From Avoscillospira sp945864925 (GTDB taxonomy: Bacteria > Bacillota > Clostridia > Oscillospirales > Oscillospiraceae), in the NCBI GenBank assembly GCA_945830595.1, contig CALZZH010000001.1, positions 1 through 38,034 on the forward strand: 38,034 nt of DNA, read 5' to 3'. Both the position numbers and the translations under genes were made by a program. The notes under the pieces are model-generated. The model saw nothing but the letters and a program-made list of their open reading frames with translations, was not told the origin of the DNA and made no database searches. Positions 16,337 to 23,662 of the stretch are shown here, in pieces; within the stretch, counting starts at the first letter, position 1, and each line of letters starts with the position of its first letter.

Positions 16337-16362
16337 ATACCGGTGTAAACACAAATACCAGT
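16337..16362 (-). promoter_or_regulatory. Direct repeat AC(T/C)GGTAT-N10-ACCGGTAT before the DUF4430 gene
   Basis: On the minus strand ACTGGTAT (16355-16362) is followed after exactly ten bases by ACCGGTAT (16337-16344). The same 8-N10-8 pattern flanks the murC -10 element (24826-24851). A weak promoter TTGGAT-16-TATTTG can be drawn through it. It is a candidate regulator site. Confidence 0.4.
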
Positions 16363-16417
16363 CTCTGTGCTCTATCCAATCTGAAGTCGTCTCTTCTATG
16401 GAGCAGTTGGAATACTG

Positions 16418-17296
16418 TCAAGACGTTCCGGCACTCTTCTCCGCGCCAGCCGCCAGACGTAGGGACGCATAATGATACGCTTGTTTGTAGTCTTCTCTTT
16501 CCCGGAAGCAAGTCTCCAACAGACGGTATAGCTCCAACTTTTGCGGCACGCTCCGCAGAGTTCCTTCCTCAGCCTGACGCAAATACAAAATGGCATCCTG
16601 ATATCGTTCTTTCAAGACCGCCAGCCAACCACGCAAAAGCAAATACTCTCCCTTGGACTCCGGCGTAGCGGCAGCGACAAGCCATAGCTCCTTCTCGGCA
16701 TCCTGAAGCCGGTCACCTAACAAATGGTAGCGGGCGGTCAGCAAATGCCGCTCATCTTCCAGCCCAAAGTCCCGACTCTGGTCCTGCACCAATTTCATCC
16801 AATGCTCTGCGGATACGCCCTTAGTCATGGCACAATCCGCCAAAAGCATATGGGCTGCCAACGATTCCTGTATCCCAATATAGAGGCCTTCAACCGACAG
16901 CGCCAGATTCGCATACTGCTCTGCAGCGGAAAGATCTCCACGCCGCATCGCAACGGAACCGCATTGCAGCGCGCTTCGGCACAGAAGCAGCCCGCCTTCC
17001 GGGGGCAGCCGATCCGCCTTCTGCAGCAGCGCCGCGCAGTCACGATAATTCCCAGCCTGATAGAGGGACCTTGCTTCCTCTGTCCTCGCATCTGAATCGA
17101 CAGGCTGTTCTTCCAGCAGCCAGCTGATGCGGACTCCTAAGACAGAAGCAAGATATTCCAAAGTCTTTACTGATGGCGAGGCCTGGTCATGCTCCAGCTG
17201 CGAAAGCATATTCCTTGTAATCTGCTCTCCGGCCACCTGCGATTGACTCAGGCCGCGATCCAACCTCGCTTTTTTGAGCCGTTCTCCCAAACTCAT
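16418..17296 (-). CDS. XRE-family regulator with TPR-like C-terminal domain
   Basis: 292 residues. Residues 1-65 form a Cro/C1 helix-turn-helix (LKKARLDRGLSQSQVAGEQI, then TRNMLSQLEHDQASPSVKTL). The rest is a row of paired helices in tetratricopeptide style, for example ARSLYQAGNYRDCAALLQKA, RRGDLSAAEQYANLAL and CFREREDYKQAYHYASLRLA. This layout is shared with peptide-sensing RRNPP regulators and with other clostridial HTH-TPR proteins; no small peptide gene is seen next to it. It lies eight bases after the phosphoribosyltransferase gene, with no convincing Shine-Dalgarno sequence, so it is probably translated by coupling. It may control the adjacent purine or vitamin genes (inference). Confidence 0.8.
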   Translation of the reverse strand: MSLGERLKKARLDRGLSQSQVAGEQITRNMLSQLEHDQASPSVKTLEYLASVLGVRISWLLEEQPVDSDARTEEARSLYQAGNYRDCAALLQKADRLPPEGGLLLCRSALQCGSVAMRRGDLSAAEQYANLALSVEGLYIGIQESLAAHMLLADCAMTKGVSAEHWMKLVQDQSRDFGLEDERHLLTARYHLLGDRLQDAEKELWLVAAATPESKGEYLLLRGWLAVLKERYQDAILYLRQAEEGTLRSVPQKLELYRLLETCFREREDYKQAYHYASLRLAAGAEKSAGTS

Positions 17297-17304
17297 GGAG
17301 GCGC

Positions 17305-17859
17305 TCAGCCTTTGAGTGTTCCGTCCGCGTTGAATACAGGAAGCTTCTCCAGATAGATAATGTCGTCTCTGTTCTGGGCGTCGCCTTCAGCCAGAATGGC
17401 CATTCTGCCGCAGACAATGCCGCCGGCAGCCTCTACCAGCTTCTCCAGCGCTGTCAGAGATTCACCGGTGGAGATGACATCATCGATGATCAGAATCCGC
17501 TTTCCTTTCATCAGGGCGGCGTCATTTCCATCCAGATACAAATGCTGCTCTTTGGCAGTTGTAATAGAATGTACAGCAACATCCAAAATATCCCGCATAT
17601 ACAGCTTCGGACCCTTGCGAGCCAGCATATATTTATTTTGTCCGCTCTGCCGCGCCATTTCATGAATCAGCGGAATGCCCTTGGCCTCAGCTGTAATGAT
17701 ATAATCATAGTCCGGCGCTTTCTTCAGCAGCGCACCAGCACACTTCTCCGTCAGTTCGACATCTCCAAAGATCACAAACGCGGCAATGTACAGATCATCA
17801 GTAACCTTGCAGATCGGAAGATCGCGTTCAACACCGGCAATGTTCATGCGGTAAAACAT
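17305..17859 (-). CDS. Purine phosphoribosyltransferase (adenine PRTase-like)
   Basis: 184 residues, type I phosphoribosyltransferase fold. The PRPP-binding loop is ILIIDDVISTGESLTALE (about 122-139), with the paired acidic residues and TGES typical of Apt/Xpt proteins. YDYIITAEAKGIPLIHEMAR (about 52-71) and YMLARKGPKLYM correspond to the Apt regions around the flexible loop. It would salvage a purine base to its nucleotide. The length fits adenine or xanthine PRTases; the exact base is undecided. A GGAG ribosome site and a near-perfect promoter precede it. It diverges from a purine permease, which supports a salvage role. Confidence 0.82.
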   Translation of the reverse strand: MFYRMNIAGVERDLPICKVTDDLYIAAFVIFGDVELTEKCAGALLKKAPDYDYIITAEAKGIPLIHEMARQSGQNKYMLARKGPKLYMRDILDVAVHSITTAKEQHLYLDGNDAALMKGKRILIIDDVISTGESLTALEKLVEAAGGIVCGRMAILAEGDAQNRDDIIYLEKLPVFNADGTLKG

Positions 17860-17905
17860 AAAAATACGCTCCTTTTCCGGTTTCCCGGTTTTTTCATTAA
17901 TTCAT

Positions 17906-17934
17906 ATTATATGGCACGCCATGAAAGTTGTCAA
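17906..17934 (-). promoter_or_regulatory. Consensus promoter of the PRTase operon with palindromic spacer
   Basis: TTGACA (17929-17934), 17 bases, TATAAT (17906-17911) on the minus strand, both consensus. The spacer next to the -10 holds the palindrome ATGGC-AC-GCCAT (17911-17922), a candidate operator. Confidence 0.85.
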
Positions 17935-17975
17935 TTCCTGTGAGAAACTCAGTCTTTCCTTCGCGAGCCTAAATA

Positions 17976-18029
17976 ATTTTTTGGTTTTTTTGTCAATTGG
18001 CCAAATTCCCAAAAAATCTTTTAGGAATT
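17976..18029. repeat. Nested palindromes in the divergent purine intergenic region
   Basis: ATTTTTTGG (17976-17984) pairs with CCAAAAAAT (18009-18017). TTGGCCAA (17997-18004) is a perfect palindrome at the centre. AATTCC (18005-18010) and GGAATT (18024-18029) form a further overlapping pair. The block lies between the -35 elements of the two divergent promoters, a common place for a shared operator. Confidence 0.4.
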
Positions 18030-18054
18030 CGTGACTCTATACGTGCTCCTCCCC

Positions 18055-18083
18055 TTGTTTTTTATTCACAGTTTATTTATAAT
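18055..18083 (+). promoter_or_regulatory. Promoter of the NCS2 permease
   Basis: TTGTTT (18055-18060), 17 bases, TATAAT (18078-18083), about 35 bases before the ribosome site. Confidence 0.65.
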
Positions 18084-18129
18084 TGAAGCGTAAAGATCCC
18101 GCAAAAGAATTTCATTGGGAGGGTATATG

Positions 18130-19536
18130 ATGGAAAAATTCTTTAAGATTCAAGAACGAAATTCCAGTATCCGGACAGAAATCTTTGCCGGTATTACCAC
18201 CTTCATGGCCATGGCCTATATCCTGATGGTCAACGCCGGCATGTTCTCTGCTCTGGAAGGTCAGGTGACTTACGGCGCGGTCTACATCGCAACTGCACTG
18301 TCTGCAGTTGTCGGCACAGTCCTGATTGGTTTGCTGGCCAATCTTCCGCTGGCACAAGCCTCCGGTATGGGACTTAATGCTTATTTCGTCTACACCGCCT
18401 GCTTCAGCCTTGGGCTTTCTTACGCCAATGCGCTGGTATTGGTGCTGGTAGACGGCCTGGTGTTCCTGCTCCTCACTCTGACTGGCCTGCGGAAACTGAT
18501 CTTCGAGGGTATTCCCGGGGAAGTCAAAGTTGCCATTTCTGCCGGTATCGGCCTGTTCATCGCCTTCATTGGTTTCCAGAATTCCGGAATTGTGGTCAAT
18601 GATCCTGCAACCTGCGTCAACCTTGCCTCTTTCAACGTATACTCGGGAGGCGTCAGCTGGTCTCAGATTATGCCCATGCTGATTACCATCTTTGGTGTTT
18701 TGGCAATCGCCATTCTGGCTCATAAGAAAGTGCGCGGCGCTGTTCTGTGGGGCATCCTGGGATCTGCTGTTGTCTATTATATTCTGGGTCTGCTGACAGT
18801 GCCCGAATTCTACGCAAATAATGTGGCTCCGAATCTCTCTTCCAATTTCTTCTCCGCTTTCCAGGAGTTTGCCGAGTTCTCTTTGTTCCGCGTATTCCGT
18901 GAGGGCTTTGACTTCTCCGCCTACATTGCAGCCAAGGGTGTCGGAAGCTTTATTGTCATGTTCCTGACCACCATGCTTGCTTTCTGCATGGTAGACATGT
19001 TCGACACGCTGGGAACCCTCTATGGCGCCTGCTCCGCCGGCAATATGCTGACGAAAGACGGCGAAGTCCCCAATATGAATAAAGCGATGCTTTCCGATGC
19101 CATCGCCACCTGTGTTGGCGCAGTCTGCGGCACCTCCACTGTCACAACCTTTGTGGAATCCTCCTCCGGTATTTCCGAAGGCGGCAGAACCGGACTCGCT
19201 TCTCTGGTCACAGCAGCACTGTTTTTCATCGCCATGTTCCTGGCGCCCGTGGCCCAGCTGATCCCCACCTACGCCACTGCCACCGCCCTGATTTACGTCG
19301 GCGTCCTGATGATGGCAGGCGTCAAAAATATCGACTGGCAGGATCCCGCAAAGGCACTCCCCGGATTCCTGACGATGGCTGTCATGGTCTTCACTTACAA
19401 CATTTCCTACGGCATTGCCTTCGGTCTGATTTCCTGTGTCGTGATCAAAATCTTCACCGGCAAAGCAAAAGAAATCCATGCTGCCACCTGGGTGATTACG
19501 ATCCTGTTCGCTCTGACCTTCTTCCTGACGCACTGA
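18130..19536 (+). CDS. AzgA/PbuG-type hypoxanthine/guanine permease
   Basis: 468-residue membrane protein of the AzgA-like branch of NCS2 permeases, distinct from the xanthine-type permease at 1630-3111. The N-terminus MEKFFKIQERNSSIRTEIFA and GITTFMAMAYILMVNAGMFS is diagnostic of PbuG/PbuO/AzgA. Later motifs are LPLAQASGMGLNAYFVYT, the helix ending VDMFDTLGTLYGACSAGN, and CGTSTVTTFVESSSGISEGG. It should import hypoxanthine, guanine or adenine. The second of two adjacent ATGs (18130) was chosen because it is six bases after GGGAGGG; the first is only three away. It diverges from the purine PRTase, forming a salvage pair. No guanine or adenine riboswitch core was found in the leader. Confidence 0.9.
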   Translation: MEKFFKIQERNSSIRTEIFAGITTFMAMAYILMVNAGMFSALEGQVTYGAVYIATALSAVVGTVLIGLLANLPLAQASGMGLNAYFVYTACFSLGLSYANALVLVLVDGLVFLLLTLTGLRKLIFEGIPGEVKVAISAGIGLFIAFIGFQNSGIVVNDPATCVNLASFNVYSGGVSWSQIMPMLITIFGVLAIAILAHKKVRGAVLWGILGSAVVYYILGLLTVPEFYANNVAPNLSSNFFSAFQEFAEFSLFRVFREGFDFSAYIAAKGVGSFIVMFLTTMLAFCMVDMFDTLGTLYGACSAGNMLTKDGEVPNMNKAMLSDAIATCVGAVCGTSTVTTFVESSSGISEGGRTGLASLVTAALFFIAMFLAPVAQLIPTYATATALIYVGVLMMAGVKNIDWQDPAKALPGFLTMAVMVFTYNISYGIAFGLISCVVIKIFTGKAKEIHAATWVITILFALTFFLTH

Positions 19537-19581
19537 TGTCTTCACGCATCCCCGTCTGAAATTTATTCTGGGATAGCACAG

Positions 19582-19626
19582 TCCCTCCTTTCCGCGCATA
19601 GGATATCCTATGTGTGAAAGGAGGGA
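19582..19626 (+). promoter_or_regulatory. Hairpin covering the ribosome binding site of the cortex-lysin operon
   Basis: TCCCTCCTTTC (19582-19592) pairs with GAAAGGAGGGA (19616-19626), and CATAGG/CCTATG (19597-19612, loop ATAT) closes the top; with G-U pairs and one bulged C the stem is about 20 pairs. The 3' arm contains the GGAGGG ribosome site of the next gene and is followed by TCTTTTT. It can therefore act as terminator for the permease, as a translation block, or both. Confidence 0.7.
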
Positions 19627-19631
19627 TCTTT

Positions 19632-20018
19632 TTGGCTTCTCAAGGCTCGGTAATCGCGAGAGTCTATACATCAGACGCCTATTTGCCGCTGCAAGGGGCC
19701 CCGGTGACCTTTACCCAGACATCACAGGACGGGCAGCGGCATCTCATCGCAATCCGCCTGACAGACAGCAGCGGGCTCACCGCTCCCCTGATGATCGATA
19801 CGCCGGATATCTCGGAATCTCTGTCTCCCGGCATGCCTTTGCAACCCTATGCCACCGTCAACATCGGCGTCTCCTATCCCGGCTACAGCAGCATACAGGC
19901 AGAGGGTGTGCAGGTATTTCCCGGTGTGGAGACCATCCAGGGATTGCAGCTGCAGCCGGCAGCGGCCGTCGGTCAGGACTATTCCGTCACGTTCCCCGGT
20001 TCCTCCCAAAATCTTTGA
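19632..20018 (+). CDS. SleC N-terminal-like domain protein (stand-alone)
   Basis: 128 residues. It looks like the N-terminal beta-sandwich domain of the clostridial cortex lysin SleC, similar to carboxypeptidase regulatory domains: ASQGSVIARVYTSDAYLPLQ, GAPVTFTQTSQDGQRHLIAI, TDSSGLTAPLMIDTP, then PYATVNIGVSYPGYSSIQAE and VQVFPGVETIQGLQLQP. In SleC this region is part of the same chain as the catalytic domain and is removed during activation; here it is a separate protein. The start is TTG at 19632, six bases after GGAGGG; the GTG at 19614 lies upstream of that site. No signal peptide. First gene of a three-gene operon, 15 bases before the catalytic gene. The family call is by pattern memory and moderate. 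Confidence 0.65.
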   Translation: MASQGSVIARVYTSDAYLPLQGAPVTFTQTSQDGQRHLIAIRLTDSSGLTAPLMIDTPDISESLSPGMPLQPYATVNIGVSYPGYSSIQAEGVQVFPGVETIQGLQLQPAAAVGQDYSVTFPGSSQNL

Positions 20019-20033
20019 ATCCGGAGGTCCCTT

Positions 20034-21230
20034 ATGCCTGAAACACCGAATATCTTTCCTTATATCCCGGAAACAATCACTGTCCATCTGGGCCCTCCGG
20101 ACTCTCCCGCAAGAAACGTGACCGTTCCCTTTTCTGAGTATGTAAAGAATGTCGCTTCCAGCGAAGTCTATCCAACGTGGTCGGAAAGCGCTTTACGGGC
20201 CAATATTCTGGCCATCATGTCGTTCGTCCTCAACCGTATCTACACGGAGTATTACCGCAGCCGCGGCTATGACTTTGATATCACCAACTCCACTGCCATC
20301 GATCAAGCTTTTGTGGAAGGACGCAGCTATTTTGAAAATATTTCCCAGCTTGTGGACGAAATGTTAGGCAGTTACCTGCGCCGTACGGGCTTCATCGAGC
20401 CGCTGGCTTCCAAATTCTGCAACGGTACCACAGTGGTCTGTGAAGGTCTCAGCCAATGGGGCTCCGAAGAACTGGCGCAGCAGGGATATAACTCCGTGGA
20501 AATCCTTCGGTATTATTACGGCGACGATATCGAAATTGTCACCGATGCACCAATCCGCGGCATTACAGAATCCTATCCGGGGACGCCGCTCCGGCTGGGC
20601 AGTACCGGGCCTTATGTAACAATCGTACAATCCGCACTGAACCGGATCGGGCAAAACTATCCGGCCATTCCAAAAATCAATCCGGTGGACGGAATCTTCG
20701 GTCCCCAGACCGAAGCTGCAGTCCGGGCATTCCAGCAGATTTTTTCCTTGACGCCGGACGGTATCGTCGGCAGAGCCACCTGGAATCAGATCACGCGAAT
20801 CTATGTGGCCATTCTCCGTTTGGCCGAACTGCAATCGCAGGGACAGCAGCAATACTTTATTGGGCCTTATCCCAGAGACCTGTCAGAGGGGAATTCGGGA
20901 GATACCATCCGGCAGCTGCAATATATGCTCAATGTCCTGAGTAATTTTATCCCAAGCATTTCCAACGTAGCGGAAACGGGGACCTACGATACGGCCACCC
21001 GTGACGCTGTGCGTGCTTTTCAGCAGCAGTTCGGCCTGCCAGTCACGGGAACAGTGGATGCCCAGACATGGGACGCCATTTATGAGCAGTTTTCCGGCAT
21101 CGAAAGTACCGTGTTTGACCAGGACGTTTTATTCCCGGAAACGGAAATTTATACAGAAACCACTCGCTTTCAGCAATATCCAGGTCAGCCGCTGCAGCCA
21201 GGATCTGAAGATGGAGGTGCCGCTTTTTGA
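20034..21230 (+). CDS. SleC-like spore cortex-lytic enzyme: SpoIID-type domain plus two peptidoglycan-binding domains
   Basis: 398 residues. Residues about 30-175 match the SpoIID/LytB-like lytic transglycosylase domain of SleC: VKNVASSEVYPTWSESALRA (Glu44 is in the place of the SpoIID catalytic Glu), then LNRIYTEYYRSRGYDFDITN, FENISQLVDEML and CEGLSQWGSEELAQQGY. Two PG_binding_1 repeats follow (about 185-262 and 285-360), each with the AVRAFQQ core and a TPDGIVGRATW or PVTGTVDAQTW ending. SleC degrades cortex at germination after Csp proteases remove its propeptide; here no propeptide precedes the catalytic domain. CCGGAGG lies before the ATG. Its TGA overlaps the next gene's TTG. Confidence 0.78.
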   Translation: MPETPNIFPYIPETITVHLGPPDSPARNVTVPFSEYVKNVASSEVYPTWSESALRANILAIMSFVLNRIYTEYYRSRGYDFDITNSTAIDQAFVEGRSYFENISQLVDEMLGSYLRRTGFIEPLASKFCNGTTVVCEGLSQWGSEELAQQGYNSVEILRYYYGDDIEIVTDAPIRGITESYPGTPLRLGSTGPYVTIVQSALNRIGQNYPAIPKINPVDGIFGPQTEAAVRAFQQIFSLTPDGIVGRATWNQITRIYVAILRLAELQSQGQQQYFIGPYPRDLSEGNSGDTIRQLQYMLNVLSNFIPSISNVAETGTYDTATRDAVRAFQQQFGLPVTGTVDAQTWDAIYEQFSGIESTVFDQDVLFPETEIYTETTRFQQYPGQPLQPGSEDGGAAF

Positions 21231-21769
21231 GAGACCCCGCATTCTACGTTGGAAAACCGGTTCGCAGCCTGCAAACCATGCTGCGAAACCTATCCGATCT
21301 GGACGACCGCATTCTGCCTGTCATTCCAAACGGCAGTTACGGTGCCAATACCTACGCCTCGGTTCAATCGTTCCAGCAGGCCCATGGTCTGCCTCAGACC
21401 GGAATCGCCGATGGACCTACCTGGCACGCAGTGACCACCGTCCATGACCAGCTTCTGCCGCAGTGGGGCACTCCGGCAGTGATACCCATCTGGTCTCTCG
21501 GGCAAACGATACAACCCGGTCAGTTCAATTATCATATCTACCTGATTCAGGCCATTTTCTCTGCATTGTCTCACTTTTTCCCGGCAATCCAGCGTGCAGA
21601 AGTTACAGGAACCTTGGATTCTTCCACAGAAGCGAACCTCAAATGGCTTCAGCACGCCAGTGGTCTGCCAGAAACAGGCGCATTGGACTCCGCCACCTGG
21701 TATTATCTCAGCGGCTTATACCGTAATATGACCGGCAACGGAACCCGCTCCATGCCGGATAACGGATGA
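21227..21769 (+). CDS. Peptidoglycan-binding protein, third gene of the cortex-lysin operon
   Basis: 180 residues made of two degenerate PG_binding_1 repeats and no catalytic domain. Repeat 1 is about residues 7-75 (VRSLQTMLRNLSDL, SVQSFQQAHGLPQTGIADGP). Repeat 2 is about 100-170 (IYLIQAIFSALSHFFPAIQR, LKWLQHASGLPETGALDSAT). The style is the same as the repeats of the upstream enzyme, so the three genes look like one SleC architecture distributed over separate chains. Start TTG (21227-21229) overlaps the upstream TGA in a TTGA junction and lies nine bases after GGAGG, so translation is coupled. Likely role: anchoring the enzyme to cortex. No signal peptide. Confidence 0.72.
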   Translation: MRDPAFYVGKPVRSLQTMLRNLSDLDDRILPVIPNGSYGANTYASVQSFQQAHGLPQTGIADGPTWHAVTTVHDQLLPQWGTPAVIPIWSLGQTIQPGQFNYHIYLIQAIFSALSHFFPAIQRAEVTGTLDSSTEANLKWLQHASGLPETGALDSATWYYLSGLYRNMTGNGTRSMPDNG

Positions 21770-21798
21770 GGCGCCGCTGTCTCCAGCAACGCCTCATC
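21765..21798. terminator. Hairpin between convergent cortex-lysin and flavodiiron genes
   Basis: GATGAGGCG (21765-21773) pairs with CGCCTCATC (21790-21798), and GCTG/CAGC extends it above a small internal loop. T runs are poor on both sides, so the terminator function is inferred from position. Confidence 0.55.
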
Positions 21799-21808
21799 TC
21801 AACAGTGT

Positions 21809-23602
21809 TTATCCTATGGGCTCAAAATCCTGGACGCCGTGCTTACACAAGGGGCAAATGAAATCTTCGGGCAGCTCCTCCCCTTCATAGACATAGCCGC
21901 AGATCTTGCAGACAAATCCCTTTTTCTCACTTTCCGGTCTGGGCTTGACATTCTTCTGATAGTAGGTGTAGGTCATGGTCTCTTTCTCGCTGAGACGGAC
22001 GCACTGCGTAACGTCACAGATAAACATCACATGGGTCTGCAGATCCACCTGGCTGATGACCTTGCAGGAAATATATCCATTGGCATATTTGTCCAGGAAC
22101 AGCAAGCCGTTGCTGGAACGCTGCACATGGCCAAAATCTTTGAACTTATCCACGTCTTTTCCGGACTGGAAGCCAAAATGCTGGAAAATTTTAAACGGTG
22201 CATCCTGCGACAAAGTAGAAATATTCAAAATCCCGGTTTGCGCAATCAGATCGCAGGAATAATTCATTTTATTTACCGTGACGGCAACCCGGTTCGGTGT
22301 ATTGGTGACCTGCGTCACCGTATTCACAATCAGGCCGTTGTCCTTCTGGCCATCTTTGGTTGTCACCAAATAAAGGCCATAGCCAATGTTGAACAGCGCC
22401 GTGGGATCAATAAAGTCTTCCTGCACCTGCACCGGTACATAGGAAGCGGACAGTTCATCGGCCAGCGCAAACACCTGTTCCCTGACGGCGGCATCCATAG
22501 CCGAGTGAATGGTCACTTCATTCTTGGCAAAAGTCAAATTTTTGGACTTGGAAAGTTTTTCCTTCATCACGCGGATGGCCGTGGGTGCCCAGGAACCGTT
22601 TTCCATCAAAGCCACCGTGCGATTCTGGAAGCTGCGCTCCGTCAGCTTGTCCAGGAACGTACGCATAAAGGGGAATACATCTGCATTATAGGTCGTGGTT
22701 GCCAGCACCAGCTTATCATAACGGAATGCATCCTCCACTGCTTCCGCCATGTCACAGCGAGCCAGGTCATGTACTTCCACTGCAGGAACGCCGCGCTTCC
22801 GCAGGCCGTCTGCCAGCAGCTCCACAGCTTCTTTGGTATGTCCATACACAGAGGTGTAGCAGATGCACACGCCCTCGGTTTCCGGCGTATAGCTGGACCA
22901 AAGATCATAAAGCCGAATATAATAACCCAGGTTTTCCGTCAAAATGGGGCCGTGGAGCGGGCAAATCGTCTGAATGTCCAGGGACGCCGCCACTTTTAAC
23001 ACATTCTGCACCTGTTTGCCATACTTCCCGACGATGCCGATATAATATCGCCGGGCCTCACAGGCCCAATCTTCATCCACGTCCAGCGCGCCGAACTTGC
23101 CAAAGCCATCTGCAGAGAACAGGACTTTATCGAAAGCGTCATAGGTCATCATAACTTCCGGCCAATGCACCATAGGCGCGAAAGCAAAGGTCAGAGCATG
23201 ATGTCCCAAACTCAAAGTCTGCATGTTCTCTACCACAAGCGTTTTTTCAAGAACAAGATTGGGGAAAAAGTTCTTAATCATAGGGAACGTCTTTGCATTT
23301 CCCACGACGGTGACATCAGGATAGCGGCTGACAAAGGCCTCAATGGATGCGGCATGATCAGGCTCCATATGCTGGACAACCAGATAGCTGGGCTTGCGGC
23401 CTGCCAAGGCGCCTTCAATATTCTTCAGCCACTCACCTGTTTTCTTCTGGTCAATGGTATCCATAACAGCGATTTGGTCATCCATAATGACATAAGAATT
23501 GTAGGCCATGCCATTGGGAACCACATACTGTCCCTCAAACAGATCAACGTCATGGTCATTGGCGCCGACATAAATAATCGTGTCCGTAATTTTCTTAATC
23601 AT
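21809..23602 (-). CDS. Flavodiiron protein with C-terminal flavin-reductase and rubredoxin domains
   Basis: 597 residues, four domains. Residues 1-250 are the metallo-beta-lactamase-like diiron domain, with ligands in QHMEPDHAAS (HxExDH), MVHWPE, SADGFGKFG and CPLHGPI. Residues about 255-395 are a flavodoxin (CICYTSVYGHTKEAVELLAD). About 405-555 is an FMN-binding flavin-reductase-like barrel (LFNIGYGLYLVTTKDGQKDN, NTPNRVAVTVNKMNYSCDLI). The end is a rubredoxin with CKICGY and CPLCK. Such enzymes reduce O2 to water or NO to N2O in anaerobes; the added domains should let one chain pass electrons from NAD(P)H or a reductase to the diiron site. The start is ATG 23600-23602 behind GGGAGGAA; a 20-codon upstream extension has no ribosome site. 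It has its own promoter. Confidence 0.93.
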   Translation of the reverse strand: MIKKITDTIIYVGANDHDVDLFEGQYVVPNGMAYNSYVIMDDQIAVMDTIDQKKTGEWLKNIEGALAGRKPSYLVVQHMEPDHAASIEAFVSRYPDVTVVGNAKTFPMIKNFFPNLVLEKTLVVENMQTLSLGHHALTFAFAPMVHWPEVMMTYDAFDKVLFSADGFGKFGALDVDEDWACEARRYYIGIVGKYGKQVQNVLKVAASLDIQTICPLHGPILTENLGYYIRLYDLWSSYTPETEGVCICYTSVYGHTKEAVELLADGLRKRGVPAVEVHDLARCDMAEAVEDAFRYDKLVLATTTYNADVFPFMRTFLDKLTERSFQNRTVALMENGSWAPTAIRVMKEKLSKSKNLTFAKNEVTIHSAMDAAVREQVFALADELSASYVPVQVQEDFIDPTALFNIGYGLYLVTTKDGQKDNGLIVNTVTQVTNTPNRVAVTVNKMNYSCDLIAQTGILNISTLSQDAPFKIFQHFGFQSGKDVDKFKDFGHVQRSSNGLLFLDKYANGYISCKVISQVDLQTHVMFICDVTQCVRLSEKETMTYTYYQKNVKPRPESEKKGFVCKICGYVYEGEELPEDFICPLCKHGVQDFEPIG

Positions 23603-23633
23603 GCAGAATTGTTCCTCCCATATCTTTTTTTTG

Positions 23634-23662
23634 ATTATATCATGCACATTGATAATAATCAA
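23634..23662 (-). promoter_or_regulatory. Flavodiiron gene promoter overlapped by an FNR/CRP-type palindrome
   Basis: Minus strand TTGATT (23657-23662), 17 bases, TATAAT (23634-23639). The sequence TTGAT-AATA-ATCAA (23649-23662) is a perfect 14-base match to the FNR-type half-site pair TTGAT-N4-ATCAA and covers the -35 and the start of the spacer, a position expected to repress. The -35 also overlaps the cca stop codon. Confidence 0.7.

Noticed and set aside
16305..16417. Cobalamin riboswitch before the DUF4430/ECF genes
   Set aside because: The 113-base gap is too short and lacks the B12-box pattern; only direct repeats and weak hairpins are present.
17935..18126. Purine riboswitch before the permease
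   Set aside because: None of the conserved purine-aptamer core segments could be found in the leader; palindromes suggest protein control instead.
18112..19671. 519-residue open frame opposite the NCS2 permease
   Set aside because: Shadow of a highly biased membrane-protein gene; Gly/His/Gln-rich nonsense composition, no ribosome site and no family motif.
21839..22999. 386-residue frame opposite the flavodiiron gene
   Set aside because: No ribosome site or domain; the opposite strand carries all diiron, flavodoxin and rubredoxin motifs.
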